Assembly (NCBI RefSeq): GCF_000732925.1
Contig: NZ_CP008953.1
Coordinates: 7,371,001-7,435,000, forward strand
Length of the DNA stretch: 64,000 bases
Origin: Amycolatopsis japonica
GTDB taxonomy: Bacteria; Actinomycetota; Actinomycetes; Mycobacteriales; Pseudonocardiaceae
Direction: 5' to 3'
Shown: positions 7,869 through 15,937 of the stretch, piece by piece
Numbering within the stretch: the stretch's first letter is position 1
How the letters are laid out: each line of letters starts with the position of its first letter
Program-made: the position numbers and the translations under genes
Notes under the pieces: generated by a model
Told to the model about the DNA's origin: nothing
Database searches by the model: none
What the model saw: the letters and a program-made list of their open reading frames with translations, nothing else

Positions 7869-8768
7869 GTGCTGAATGAAAGGATGACCGCCCAGCTAGC
7901 CCCCCAGCTCGCTCTGCTCACCGCACTGCGCCGCACGACGAACGTCACACGCGCGGCCGAACTGCTCGGTGTCCCGCAACCCACGGTAAGCCGCCGGATC
8001 GCGGCGCTCGGCGAGGCCCTCGGCGCACCGCTGACGGTCCCCGACGGCCGCGGCATCCGGCTCACCCGGGCCGCCGAGCTGCTCGCCGACGCCGCGGAGC
8101 GCGCGCTCGCCGCCGTCGACGCCGGGGTCCGCCAAGCCCGCGAGGAGGTCGACCCCGAATCCGGGCACATCGTCCTCGGTTTCCTGCACCTGCTCGGCCG
8201 GTCGCTGGTCCCCACGCTGCTCCGCGGCTATCGCGCGGACCACCCGGGAGTCCGGTTCACGCTGGTCCAGGGCTCACGTCAGGACATGGTCGACCGGCTG
8301 ACCAGTGGCGAGCTCGACCTCGCGCTGCTCGCACCCGCCCCCGTCGACGATCCGCTGCTCGACACCGCCGTGCTGTCCGAGCAGGAGATCTTCCTGTCCG
8401 TGCCGACGTCGCACCGCCTGGCCGACCGGCCCAGCGCCGCCATCGAGGACCTCAAGGACGAGGAGTTCGTGCTCCTCGAGACCGGCTATGGCCTCCGCAC
8501 CATCACCGACGAACTGTGCGCCGCGGCCGGCTTCGAGCCGAAGATCGCCTTCGAAGGGCAGGAGTCCGACACCGTGCGAGGCCTCGTCGCGGCCGGGCTC
8601 GGCGTCGCGCTGCTCCCCCGTTTCGAGCCGGGCAGCCCGGCGGGTGTCGCCGAAGTCCCGCTGGTACCGCCGGTCGGCCGGACCATCGGGCTGGCTTGGC
8701 GCAGGGACGTCGTCCTGCCGCCCGCCGTCCTGCGGTTCCGGGAACGGGTCCGCGCGCACCCCTGGTGA
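7869..8768 (+). CDS. LysR-family transcriptional regulator
   Basis: This is a 299-residue protein from GTG 7869; ATG 7884 is an alternative. The N-terminal winged helix-turn-helix (about 10-65) contains TRAAELLGVPQPTVSRRIAA and LTRAAELL. The C-terminal two-lobed co-inducer domain includes SGELDLALLAPAP and a GLGVALLP motif. It is transcribed divergently from the MFS exporter 63 bp away and probably controls it in response to an exported compound or related metabolite (inference). The ligand is unknown. Confidence 0.92.
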   Translation: MLNERMTAQLAPQLALLTALRRTTNVTRAAELLGVPQPTVSRRIAALGEALGAPLTVPDGRGIRLTRAAELLADAAERALAAVDAGVRQAREEVDPESGHIVLGFLHLLGRSLVPTLLRGYRADHPGVRFTLVQGSRQDMVDRLTSGELDLALLAPAPVDDPLLDTAVLSEQEIFLSVPTSHRLADRPSAAIEDLKDEEFVLLETGYGLRTITDELCAAAGFEPKIAFEGQESDTVRGLVAAGLGVALLPRFEPGSPAGVAEVPLVPPVGRTIGLAWRRDVVLPPAVLRFRERVRAHPW

Positions 8769-8837
8769 CGATCGTCAGGGTCGATCCCTGCCGTTCGTCC
8801 ACCCCGCGGGCGCGTTGTTTTCGCTAACTTCGGGTGA

Positions 8838-9449
8838 ATGTACGACGACATCGTGGAGTTGGCGGAGGAAAGCCCGAGCTGGCTTCAGGCGGCAGGAATC
8901 CTGTTCACCGAAGCAGGACTGCTCGTCTTCGCGGGGCTTTTCGCCTGGATGTTGTGGCGGGCGCGCACTTCGCCCGCCCGGATCGCCGTGGCGCTGCTGC
9001 CGCCCGCCGCGACCGCGATCGCGTACCTGATCAGCGAAGGCCTGAAGAGCGTGATCCAGGAGGACCGGCCGTGCCGGAACCTCGTGACGCTCGTCGACTG
9101 CCCGCCGATCGGCGACTGGTCCTTCCCGAGCAACCACTCCACCATCGGGGCGGCGGCCGCCGTCGGGCTGGCACTCGCCTGGCGGCGACTCGCGCCGTGG
9201 GTGCTCCCGGGTGCGGTGCTGATGGGCTTCTCGCGGGTCTTCGTCGGCGCGCACTACCCGCACGACGTACTCGCCGGGCTCGTCCTCGGCTCCGTGACGG
9301 CGTGGCTCGTGTACCGATACCTGACCGGTCCCGCGACCGGGATCGCCCGGCGGCTCACCGCCCACGCCGGGGACGCGCCGACCCAGCCCATGCCGAAGGT
9401 CGATCTGCGGGGTGGGAGCAAGGGACCTTTGCTACCACCCCGCAGATAA
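8838..9449 (+). CDS. PAP2-family phosphatase, undecaprenyl-diphosphatase-like
   Basis: This is a 203-residue membrane protein with several helices and the three phosphatase motifs: K-x6-RP (KSVIQEDRP), PSNHS (the PSGH motif with Asn for Gly) and SRVFVGAHYPHD. The motif set and size fit BcrC-like undecaprenyl pyrophosphate phosphatases or other lipid phosphate phosphatases acting outside the membrane. The conserved region ends near residue 175. The extra tail ends GGSKGPLLPPRR, encoded by a family A repeat and its hairpin arms, so the C-terminus appears to be repeat-derived. It converges with pepA. Confidence 0.87.
   Translation: MYDDIVELAEESPSWLQAAGILFTEAGLLVFAGLFAWMLWRARTSPARIAVALLPPAATAIAYLISEGLKSVIQEDRPCRNLVTLVDCPPIGDWSFPSNHSTIGAAAAVGLALAWRRLAPWVLPGAVLMGFSRVFVGAHYPHDVLAGLVLGSVTAWLVYRYLTGPATGIARRLTAHAGDAPTQPMPKVDLRGGSKGPLLPPRR
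9403..9447. terminator. Hairpin built on a family A repeat between PAP2 and pepA
   Basis: Perfect 13-bp arms (ATCTGCGGGGTGG at 9403-9415 and its complement at 9435-9447) flank the centre of a family A repeat (9414-9438), which is itself nearly self-complementary. The left arm and the repeat are coding for PAP2, and the right arm ends at its TAA. It probably terminates both converging genes. Confidence 0.78.
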
Positions 9450-9457
9450 ACCGCAGG

Positions 9458-10921
9458 TCAGGCGTAAGAAGCGACCAGTTCGACCAGCGTCCGCGCCGCG
9501 AACCCGGTGGCCCCGGGCACGACGTCCGCGTAGGTCTTGTCGGCCCGCGCGGGGCCGGCGATGTCGAGATGCGCCCACGGCACGTCCCCGACGAACTCGC
9601 GCAGGAACAGCGCCGCGACGATGCCGCCGGGGCCGCCCGGCGCCTGCCGGACGTCGCCGAGCGAACCCTGCACGGTCTCGGCCAGGTCCTCCAGCAGCGG
9701 CATCCGCCACCACGCCTCGCCGACCCGCTCGCCCGCCTTCGTGACCCGCTCCGCGAGCGCGTCCTCGGTGGCGAAGACACCGCCGGTGCGGACGCCGAGC
9801 GAGACCTTCATGGCGCCGGTCAGGGTCGCCGCGTCGATCACCGCGTCCGGCTTGTGCTTCTTGATGCCGTAGACGAGGGCGTCGGCCAGGACCATGCGGC
9901 CCTCGGCGTCGGTGTTGCCCACCTCGGTCGTCTTGCCGCCGTAGTGCCGGACGATGTCGCCGGGCCGGTACGACGAACCGGATACGTGGTTCTCGGCGGC
10001 CGGTACCAGCGCGGTCACCTTGACCGGCAGGCGCAGCGCGGCGATCGCGCGGACCGCGGCGATGATGGCCGCGCCGCCCGCCATGTCGGTGCGCATGAGG
10101 TGCATGCCGTCGGCCGGTTTGATCGAAAGGCCGCCGGTGTCGAAGGTGATGCCCTTGCCGACCAGCAGCAGATGCGTCGTCGCCCCGCGCGGCCGGTATT
10201 CCAGTTCGATCAGCCGCGGCGGCGCGGCCGAACCGCCACCGACCGCGAGGACGCCGCCGAAGCCCTGCTCGGCCAGCCACTTCTCGTCCCTGGCCGTCAC
10301 GGTCAGGTTCGGGAGGCCGCCGGCGACGCGGACGGCCGTGTCGGCGAGCCAGGCGGGGGTCTTGATGTTCGACGGCGTGTTCGCCAGGTCGCGCGCGAAC
10401 GCGGCGGCCGCGGCGAGTTCGCGGACCCGCTCCAAGGCGTCCGCGGCGTGCTCGTGGCGTGTGATCAAGCGCACGGTCCGCAGGCTCGGCTTCGGGTCCT
10501 CGGCCGTCACCGTGAACCGGTAACCGCCGAGCAGCAGCCCGAACGCGAGCTCCTCGACGTGCTCGGTGCCCGCGTCCTCGGGCAGCTCGACGGCGAAGGC
10601 ACGGAACGCCTTCTGGCCCGCCTTGACGTCTTCCTCCAGCGCCGACGAAACGGCGCGGACCAGCGCGGCACCGGCCTTGCGGTACTGCTTCGGCTCGCCG
10701 TCTCCGACGCCGGCCAGCCAGCGGACGCCGCCGGTCGGCACGGTCTGCACGTCACCGGCCTTGCCGGTGGGCCGCACGCCGCCGATCTCCGCGAGTCCGG
10801 CGTCACCGTCCTCTTCGGACGGCGCCGCGATCAGCGTGGCCAGCGGCGTACCGCGCCTTAGGTCGTCCGAGACCTCGAGTTCGAGCAGCTTCCCCGGAAC
10901 GGGGGGTAGCGGGTTACGCAC
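9458..10921 (-). CDS. pepA: Leucyl aminopeptidase (M17)
   Basis: This is a 487-residue protein with a GTG start and a good GGAGG ribosome site. The N-terminal domain is variable. The catalytic domain carries GKGITFDTGGLSIK and the M17 signature NTDAEGR, which hold the two-metal site and catalytic Lys/Arg. It is a cytosolic, usually hexameric, Mn/Zn aminopeptidase that releases N-terminal residues during peptide turnover. Length and motif order are normal for the family. It converges with the PAP2 gene. A short hairpin (10954-10981) separates it from the DUF3117 gene upstream on the same strand. Confidence 0.94.
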   Translation of the reverse strand: MRNPLPPVPGKLLELEVSDDLRRGTPLATLIAAPSEEDGDAGLAEIGGVRPTGKAGDVQTVPTGGVRWLAGVGDGEPKQYRKAGAALVRAVSSALEEDVKAGQKAFRAFAVELPEDAGTEHVEELAFGLLLGGYRFTVTAEDPKPSLRTVRLITRHEHAADALERVRELAAAAAFARDLANTPSNIKTPAWLADTAVRVAGGLPNLTVTARDEKWLAEQGFGGVLAVGGGSAAPPRLIELEYRPRGATTHLLLVGKGITFDTGGLSIKPADGMHLMRTDMAGGAAIIAAVRAIAALRLPVKVTALVPAAENHVSGSSYRPGDIVRHYGGKTTEVGNTDAEGRMVLADALVYGIKKHKPDAVIDAATLTGAMKVSLGVRTGGVFATEDALAERVTKAGERVGEAWWRMPLLEDLAETVQGSLGDVRQAPGGPGGIVAALFLREFVGDVPWAHLDIAGPARADKTYADVVPGATGFAARTLVELVASYA

Positions 10922-10953
10922 AGTGAGCGACCTCCGGGCGCAGATGAACCGCG

Positions 10954-10981
10954 ACCCCGGCCTCCGAAGGGAGACCGGGGT
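10954..10981. terminator. Short hairpin downstream of the DUF3117 gene
   Basis: Seven-bp GC-rich arms (ACCCCGG at 10954-10960 and CCGGGGT at 10975-10981) lie 30 bp after the DUF3117 stop on the minus strand and upstream of pepA. It is a plausible terminator. Confidence 0.45.
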
Positions 10982-11011
10982 GCGGGTGGTTGAACGTTGG
11001 TGCGGTCCGGC

Positions 11012-11179
11012 TCAGCCGGTGACCTCCTGCAAGGCCGCGCCGAGATCCTTCGCTTCTTCCGCGGAGAGTTCGACGACGAGGCGCCCACCACCTTCGAGTG
11101 GTACGCGCATCACGAGGCCCCGCCCCTCCTTAGTCACTTCGAGGGGACCATCTCCGGTCCGGGGCTTCATGGCCGCCAT
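11012..11179 (-). CDS. DUF3117 family small conserved actinobacterial protein
   Basis: This is a 55-residue protein from ATG 11179 with GGAGGG upstream. The frame extends further 5' but the added residues are not family-like. MAAMKPRTGDGPLEVTKEGR and the run VPLEGGGRLVVELSAEEA are characteristic of DUF3117, a very highly conserved actinobacterial protein (Rv1211-like) of unknown function. In mycobacteria the gene lies near tagA and gpgS, both of which are also in this window. The small size and strong conservation suggest a binding partner role, but none is known. Confidence 0.9.
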   Translation of the reverse strand: MAAMKPRTGDGPLEVTKEGRGLVMRVPLEGGGRLVVELSAEEAKDLGAALQEVTG

Positions 11180-11375
11180 AGCGTGCTCCCTCCGTCTCAA
11201 CCGGCGCGCCCGGGTCGCGCTCGTCAAAGCCAGCCGGGTCTACTGTCCATTGTCCCTCATCAGCGGCCGAGCGCGAACGCGGACCGATCTTTTGCCGCCG
11301 TATCGGTGCTGGTATGCGGCTCGCGAGGCTGAAAGACTTCGTCTCAGACCGCAGTTTCGCCGACTAGGAGATCCC

Positions 11376-12170
11376 GTGACCACATCCGACGTTCTGCTGA
11401 CCGCCGACGCCGATGGCGTGCGCACCTTCACGCTGAACCGGCCGCAGGCGTACAACTCGCTGACCGTCGAACTCAAGGAACTGCTGCTGGCGGGCCTGAC
11501 CGAGGCCGCGGCCGACGACAGCGTCCGCGCGGTCGTGCTGACCGGTTCCGGCAAGGCCTTCTGCGCCGGGCAGGACCTGAAGGAGCACGTCGGGCTGCTG
11601 CAGGCGGGTGACCCCGCGCCGCTACACACGGTCAAGGAGCACTACAACCCGATCGTCAAGACGATCGTCGGGATGCCGAAGCCCGTCATCGCGGCGGTGA
11701 ACGGCCCGGCGGCCGGCGCGGGCGCGGCCTTCGCGTACGCGAGCGACCTCCGGATCGCGGCGACGTCGGCGAACTTCCTGATGGCGTTCGCGAACGTCGG
11801 CCTCGGCCCGGACTCGGGCGCGTCGTGGACGTTGCAGCGGCTGATCGGTCTCGGCCGCGCGGCCGAGCTGATGCTGATGGCGCGCACGGTCGATTCCGCC
11901 GAGGCGCTGGCGCTCGGCCTGGTCGGCGAGGTCGTCCCGGACGAAGAACTCGCCGCCCGCGCGCAGAAGGTCGCCGCGAAGCTCGCGGCCGGCCCGACGG
12001 TCGCGTACGCGAAGATCAAGAACGTCCTCGCGGTCGCCGCCGAGTCCTCGCTCGAAGAGGCGCTGGACGCCGAGGACGCCGCGCAGTCCGCGCTCGGCGC
12101 GACGGCCGACCACACCGAGGCCGTCGAGGCCTTCGTGGGCAAGCGCAAGCCGAACTTCCAGGGCAAGTAG
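11376..12170 (+). CDS. Enoyl-CoA hydratase/isomerase family protein
   Basis: This is a 264-residue crotonase-fold protein from GTG 11376 with TAGGAG upstream. It shows TFTLNRPQAYNSL near the N-terminus, the oxyanion-hole segment GSGKAFCAGQDLKEH and the second oxyanion motif AAVNGPAAGAGAAFA. In the catalytic region (NVGLGPDSGASW) an Asp sits where many hydratases have Glu, which is typical of PaaG/isomerase-type members. It probably acts on a ring-modified or unsaturated acyl-CoA; the substrate cannot be fixed. It stands alone, facing tag across a palindrome. Confidence 0.87.
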   Translation: MTTSDVLLTADADGVRTFTLNRPQAYNSLTVELKELLLAGLTEAAADDSVRAVVLTGSGKAFCAGQDLKEHVGLLQAGDPAPLHTVKEHYNPIVKTIVGMPKPVIAAVNGPAAGAGAAFAYASDLRIAATSANFLMAFANVGLGPDSGASWTLQRLIGLGRAAELMLMARTVDSAEALALGLVGEVVPDEELAARAQKVAAKLAAGPTVAYAKIKNVLAVAAESSLEEALDAEDAAQSALGATADHTEAVEAFVGKRKPNFQGK

Positions 12171-12181
12171 CGCTTGGGGCC

Positions 12182-12225
12182 TCGTGAGTGGCGTTTCGGG
12201 TTCTAACCCGAAACGCCACTCACGA
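12182..12225. repeat. Near-perfect 44-bp palindrome between echA-like and tag genes
   Basis: Perfect 21-bp arms (12182-12202 and 12205-12225; core GTGAGTGGCGTTTCGGGTT) are separated by only CT. The right arm contains the TGA of tag (minus strand, 12220-12222). It lies 12 bp after the enoyl-CoA hydratase stop. It is a convergent terminator candidate and has no other copy in the window. Confidence 0.85.
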
Positions 12226-12792
12226 CGCGGCCCGGAAGCAGTCCTTCACGTGGTCGTCGACCATCCCCGTCGCCTGCATCAGCGCGTAACAGGTCGTCGG
12301 CCCGAGGAACACGAAGCCGCGCTTCTTGAGTTCCTTCGCCATCGCCTTCGACTCGTCGGTGATCGCCGGGACGTCCGCCATCGTCGGGGGCCGGACATGA
12401 GCATCGGGCGCGAACGACCACAGCAGGTCGTCCAGCGAACCGTCGAGTTCCTCGATCGCCCTGGCGTTGTTGATCGCCGCCAGGATCTTCGCCCGGTTCC
12501 GCACGATCGACGCGTCTTCCATGAGGCGGGAAACGTCGTCGTCGGTGAAGACGGCGACCTTCTCCGGCTTGAACCCGGCGAACGCCTTCCGGAACGACTC
12601 CCGCTTCCGCAGGATCGTGATCCACGAAAGCCCGGACTGGAACGACTCCAGGCACAGCCGCTCGTACAGTTCTTCGTCGCCGTGGAGCGGGACGCCCCAT
12701 TCGGTGTCGTGGTACTCGGCGTAGTCCGGGGCCGAGTTGCCCCACGAACACCGCTTGATCCCGTCCGCGCCCAGCAGACCCGCCTCAGCCAA
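12220..12792 (-). CDS. tag: DNA-3-methyladenine glycosylase I
   Basis: This is a 190-residue protein. It has the TagI zinc-site and fold motifs RCSWGNSAPDYAEYHDTEWG and the aromatic-rich LESFQSGLSW, with the C-terminal GFVFLGPTTCYALMQATGMV and a final DDH. It excises 3-methyladenine from DNA by base flipping. The proposed TTG start at 12792 overlaps the stop of the SRPBCC gene (TTGGCTGA), and no better start is seen. It is the last gene of the seven-gene overlapping operon that starts with padR. The DivIVA-like/tag/gpgS grouping is also known in mycobacteria (Rv1208-Rv1210). Confidence 0.93.
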   Translation of the reverse strand: MAEAGLLGADGIKRCSWGNSAPDYAEYHDTEWGVPLHGDEELYERLCLESFQSGLSWITILRKRESFRKAFAGFKPEKVAVFTDDDVSRLMEDASIVRNRAKILAAINNARAIEELDGSLDDLLWSFAPDAHVRPPTMADVPAITDESKAMAKELKKRGFVFLGPTTCYALMQATGMVDDHVKDCFRAAS

Positions 12793-13234
12793 CCCGGTAC
12801 CCCTCCGCGTACTTCACGAATCTCTGCAGGCACAACCGCAGTCCCAGTTCGAAGCCCGGTTTCGCGACCGGCCAGCCGAGCCGTCCGACGACGCCGAACG
12901 GGGGCCGCAGATGCTCCGCCCAGACGAACGTCGAGGAATGCGGCCCCTTCTCGATCACCTGGAAGACCCCGGTGCCCTGCACGATCTTGCCGGTATGTCG
13001 CACGACGCAACGCAGCGGCGGCTCCCAGCTGGTGATCTCCATGGTGTCGGTGAAGCCGATCCCCACGACACCGGTGAACGCCGACAGCTTCGACCCCACG
13101 CTGCGCCCGTTGCCCTCGACGACCTTGACCTCGGTGCCGAGCATCCATTCGCCCTGGCGTTCCCAGTCGGTCAGGGCGAGCCAAGCCGTCCCGGCCGGTA
13201 CCGCGACGTCGACGGAGACGACGACATCGGTCAC
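12785..13234 (-). CDS. SRPBCC (START-like) family protein
   Basis: This is a 149-residue protein from GTG 13234, which overlaps the previous stop as GTGA. The pattern VVVSVDVAVPAGTAWLALTD, then W..QGEWM and a long C-terminal helix, is that of polyketide cyclase/dehydrase-like SRPBCC proteins. These form a helix-grip cavity that binds hydrophobic ligands. Ligand and role are unknown. The overlap on both sides indicates co-translation with the DivIVA-like protein and Tag. Confidence 0.85.
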   Translation of the reverse strand: MTDVVVSVDVAVPAGTAWLALTDWERQGEWMLGTEVKVVEGNGRSVGSKLSAFTGVVGIGFTDTMEITSWEPPLRCVVRHTGKIVQGTGVFQVIEKGPHSSTFVWAEHLRPPFGVVGRLGWPVAKPGFELGLRLCLQRFVKYAEGYRVG

Positions 13235-13533
13235 CTGGCGCCCTCGCGCTCGGCCTCCAGTTCGGCCACCTTGGCCCGCAGGTCCTCGATCTCGACGCCG
13301 AGCCGCCGCATCACCCAGTCCACTTCGGACATCTTGTAGCCGCGCAGCACCATCTGATAGCGGACGGCGTGGACGTCTTCGGCGGTGATGTCCTCGGCGG
13401 GCAGCCTGGTCGGCGAGCCGCCGGGCGGCAGCGGGGCCAGCTCCTCGCCCCTGCCGAACACCACGGCGGCCAGCAAGAACACCACAGCGGCCACCAGCAG
13501 CATGACTACGAGATAGATCAGGGCGGTCGTCAC
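13231..13533 (-). CDS. DivIVA-domain membrane protein
   Basis: This is a 100-residue protein from GTG 13533. The N-terminal 25 residues (TTALIYLVVMLLVAAVVFLL) form one membrane helix. A DivIVA-like motif follows: EDVHAVRYQMVLRGYKMSEVD, the F/Y-x5-GY-x3-EVD pattern. The protein ends in a short coiled coil (ELEAE). It resembles the Rv1209-type protein between gpgS and tagA in mycobacteria. Such proteins may link to membrane-curvature or septal factors, but no function is established. GTGA overlaps occur at both ends. Confidence 0.86.
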   Translation of the reverse strand: MTTALIYLVVMLLVAAVVFLLAAVVFGRGEELAPLPPGGSPTRLPAEDITAEDVHAVRYQMVLRGYKMSEVDWVMRRLGVEIEDLRAKVAELEAEREGAR

Positions 13534-14204
13534 GCCACGATCGTGGCACACGAACGCCACGATCGTCGCGCCAGCAACGCGAGTCGTACGCTGAGCACCA
13601 CCCAGAGCACCATGAGGATGCCGCACGGCACCGACAGGAACAGTCTCGACGCGTCGATGAACCCCGTGGCGATCACCAGCAGCGCCACCGAAAGCAGGTT
13701 CAGCCCGACGGCCTCGCCGATCAGCACGCCGGCGGTCCTGACCAGCCTTGCGCCGTCCATCCGCCGGGAAAGCCAGCGCATGCAGAGCAGCGCGATCACA
13801 CCCAGCATCGGCACGATGAAAACCGAGCCGTGCGTGAACTGGGCGACGTACTTGTACCAACCCGGCGTCGGCGTCGAAAGCTGCGACCAGTCACCGAAGG
13901 TCCATTTGCGGGCGAACTCCCAGGCGAGCTGCATCATCGGCACACCGAGGATCAGTTTCCACAGGGTGCGGGTGCCGCTGTGCATCCCCAGTTCGGCCTG
14001 ATAGTCCCGTGCGATCAGATGCACCGGCCCGAAATCGGCGACCGCGCGCCGTTGCGCCTCGTGCTCGCTCCAACCGCCGTCGCGATACGCGTCCGCGGCG
14101 TCGTTGAGCCCGTCCCGTGCCTCGCGCAGCAGATCCCGCTTCGCCGACGCCGGGCCGTCCAGCCGGGTGCGCAGTTCGCCGAGGTACGCCTCGATCACCG
14201 TCAT
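13530..14204 (-). CDS. PadR-associated membrane protein, third paralogue (permease-prefix-like)
   Basis: This is a 224-residue protein from ATG 14204 (ATGA overlap). Residues 1-70 (TVIEAYLGELRTRLDGPASA, then DLLREARDGL and ADFGPVHLIARDYQAEL) form a helical domain shared with the next two genes and similar to the cytoplasmic prefix domain found beside PadR regulators. About four membrane helices follow, with a WTFGDWSQ loop. It is the most diverged of the three. The family has no known function; PadR-linked members are often thought to form membrane sensors or repressor partners (inference). Confidence 0.75.
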   Translation of the reverse strand: MTVIEAYLGELRTRLDGPASAKRDLLREARDGLNDAADAYRDGGWSEHEAQRRAVADFGPVHLIARDYQAELGMHSGTRTLWKLILGVPMMQLAWEFARKWTFGDWSQLSTPTPGWYKYVAQFTHGSVFIVPMLGVIALLCMRWLSRRMDGARLVRTAGVLIGEAVGLNLLSVALLVIATGFIDASRLFLSVPCGILMVLWVVLSVRLALLARRSWRSCATIVA

Positions 14205-14851
14205 GCCGTGGCTCTCCGACTCCGCGCGGCGACCGCGAGCCGCATGCTGAACAGGATCCAGGTTCCGGACATGACCGCGCACGGCACGCTGACGAGCATG
14301 CGCGCGGGTTCCAGCAGTCCGGTCGCGCCGCCGTACGTCGCGACCGCGAGCAGGTTCAGACCCACCGCGCCCGCCAGCGACCACGAGACCGCGCGGGCGA
14401 CGGGCGGGCCACCCGCTCGCCGCGAAAGCAGACGTGCCGCGAGCAACCCGGCGACCGCGATGGCCGGGGACAGCGCCGCGAGTGTGTCGGCCGCACCGAT
14501 CGCGCGGTGGTACCAGGACGGCGCGTCGCCGAACCGCGACCAGTCACCGAAGCCCCGTGCGAAATCCCAGCCGAGGATCAGCAGCGGGACACCGGCGATC
14601 AGCTCCCACAGCACGCGGATGTCGCGCCGGAGTCCCAATTCCGCCTGGTAGTCACGAGCGATCAGGTCGGCGGGCCCGAAATCGGCGACGGCACGGCGTT
14701 CGGCCTCCGCCTCGTCGACACCACCCTCGCGATAAGCGTCGGCCGCGTCGACCAGACCGTCCCTCGCTTCGGTGAGCAGATCGGCCTTCGCCGACCGCGG
14801 CCCGCGCAAGCGGCCGTCCAACTCGCCGATGTAGGCCTCGATCGCGTTCAT
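14201..14851 (-). CDS. PadR-associated membrane protein, second paralogue
   Basis: This is a 216-residue protein from ATG 14851 (ATGA overlap). It has the same layout as its neighbours: prefix domain (NAIEAYIGELDGRLRGPRSA, AYREGGVDEAEAERRAVADF, ARDYQAELGL), then four membrane helices with a GDWSRFG loop. The DNA encoding the prefix is almost identical to that of the first paralogue (14684-14780 against 15344-15440), which points to recent tandem duplication or gene conversion. Function is unknown. Confidence 0.76.
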   Translation of the reverse strand: MNAIEAYIGELDGRLRGPRSAKADLLTEARDGLVDAADAYREGGVDEAEAERRAVADFGPADLIARDYQAELGLRRDIRVLWELIAGVPLLILGWDFARGFGDWSRFGDAPSWYHRAIGAADTLAALSPAIAVAGLLAARLLSRRAGGPPVARAVSWSLAGAVGLNLLAVATYGGATGLLEPARMLVSVPCAVMSGTWILFSMRLAVAARSRRATA

Positions 14852-15513
14852 GCGGCGAGCGCGGGCCGGGGCCGGAAGGCCGGCGGGAGCAGCCAGAAGC
14901 TGAACGCGACCCAGCCGATCGCCAGCACGTTGCACACCAGGCTCACGTTCAGCCTGGACGGATCGAGGGCCGCCGTGCCCACTGTGAGCAGCAGCAGCGC
15001 CAGCAGGTTCGTGCTCGCCGCGGCACCCACCGTCCACCGCGTCACCTTCCCCAGCCGGACACTGTCGAGCCTGCGCCCCAGCCGTCGCGTCCCGAACAGC
15101 GCGACCACTCCGATCACGGGTGGAACGAGAACGAGGACGCCGAAGAGTTCGATGACGGACATGTACCACTCCGGATGCGAATTCCCGCTCCGGCTCCAGT
15201 CGCCGTAGGTCCAGATCCGCGCCAGCTCCCAGCCCACCTGGATCAGCGGGATACCGACGATGACCTTCCACAACGTGCCGATGTCGCCGCGCAACGCCAG
15301 CTCGGCCTGGTACTCGCGGGCGATCACGGCGGCCGGGCCGAAATCGGCGACGGCACGGCGTTCGGCCTCCGCCTCGTCGACACCACCCTCGCGATACGCC
15401 TCGGCGGCGTCGATCAGACCGTCCTTGGCCTCGGTGAGCAGATCCGCCTTCGCCCCCGCCGAGCCGCGCAATCTCGTGTCCAGATCGCCGATGTAGGCCT
15501 CGATAGTGGTCAT
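14848..15513 (-). CDS. PadR-associated membrane protein, first paralogue
   Basis: This is a 221-residue protein from ATG 15513, overlapping the padR stop (ATGA). The prefix domain (TTIEAYIGDLDTRLRGSAGA, AYREGGVDEAEAERRAVADF) is followed by four predicted membrane helices with a conserved TYGDWSRSG loop between the first two. Direct translational coupling to padR indicates a regulator-membrane partner relation. It may sense a membrane or cell-wall state and affect PadR activity, but that is inference only. Confidence 0.78.
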   Translation of the reverse strand: MTTIEAYIGDLDTRLRGSAGAKADLLTEAKDGLIDAAEAYREGGVDEAEAERRAVADFGPAAVIAREYQAELALRGDIGTLWKVIVGIPLIQVGWELARIWTYGDWSRSGNSHPEWYMSVIELFGVLVLVPPVIGVVALFGTRRLGRRLDSVRLGKVTRWTVGAAASTNLLALLLLTVGTAALDPSRLNVSLVCNVLAIGWVAFSFWLLPPAFRPRPALAA

Positions 15514-15836
15514 GCCGTGCTCCCCCCGAGGACACCACCGATCACGGTGGTGAACTCCTGCCACTCCGCCCGTTCCGCCGCCAGGGCCTTCTGCCCGGAG
15601 CGGGTGAGCTTGTACGTACGACGTTTGCGGCCGGACACGACGTCCCATTCGCTGGCGAGGAATCCGGCGCGTTCCAACCGGCGAAGCGCCGGGTAGACGG
15701 TGCCCGTCGGCAGGTCGAGCGCACCGTCACTGCGGAGCTGGAGCGCCTCGATGATGGCGTATCCGTGCAGCTTCCGGCCGTCGAGGACGGCGAGGAGCAG
15801 CGCGTCGAGGTGCCCGCGCAGGCTGTCGGCCTTCAT
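15510..15836 (-). CDS. PadR-family transcriptional regulator
   Basis: This is a 108-residue winged-helix protein. LRGHLDALLLAVLDGRKLHG, GTVYPALRRLERAGFL and RKRRTYKLT are the PadR signature; the C-terminal helix serves dimerisation. It heads the overlapping operon padR, three membrane paralogues, DivIVA-like, SRPBCC, tag. No ribosome site precedes the ATG. A perfect dyad TAGACAGTCTA lies 3 bp upstream of the start codon and overlaps the likely -10 (TAGACT), so a leaderless, self-repressed transcript is likely. Confidence 0.92.
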   Translation of the reverse strand: MKADSLRGHLDALLLAVLDGRKLHGYAIIEALQLRSDGALDLPTGTVYPALRRLERAGFLASEWDVVSGRKRRTYKLTRSGQKALAAERAEWQEFTTVIGGVLGGSTA

Positions 15837-15839
15837 AGA

Positions 15840-15850
15840 TAGACAGTCTA
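15840..15850. promoter_or_regulatory. Dyad TAGACAGTCTA, probable PadR auto-operator and -10
   Basis: This perfect 11-bp dyad (TAGAC-A-GTCTA) lies 3 bp before the padR start. On the minus strand it contains TAGACT, a good actinobacterial -10, ending about 8 bases before the ATG; transcription would then start at or next to the ATG. Confidence 0.55.
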
Positions 15851-15937
15851 CACATCGCCGCCTGCCAGGGTAGCCGGGACTTTCCCGGACCGGCCTCAGG
15901 GAATGTCCCCGAGATCACCCCGATTTCATAGATTTAG

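Noticed and set aside
12785..13549. 255-codon version of the SRPBCC protein
   Set aside because: The first about 105 codons are the other frame of the DivIVA-like gene. The GTG at 13234 with GTGA overlap gives a normal SRPBCC length.
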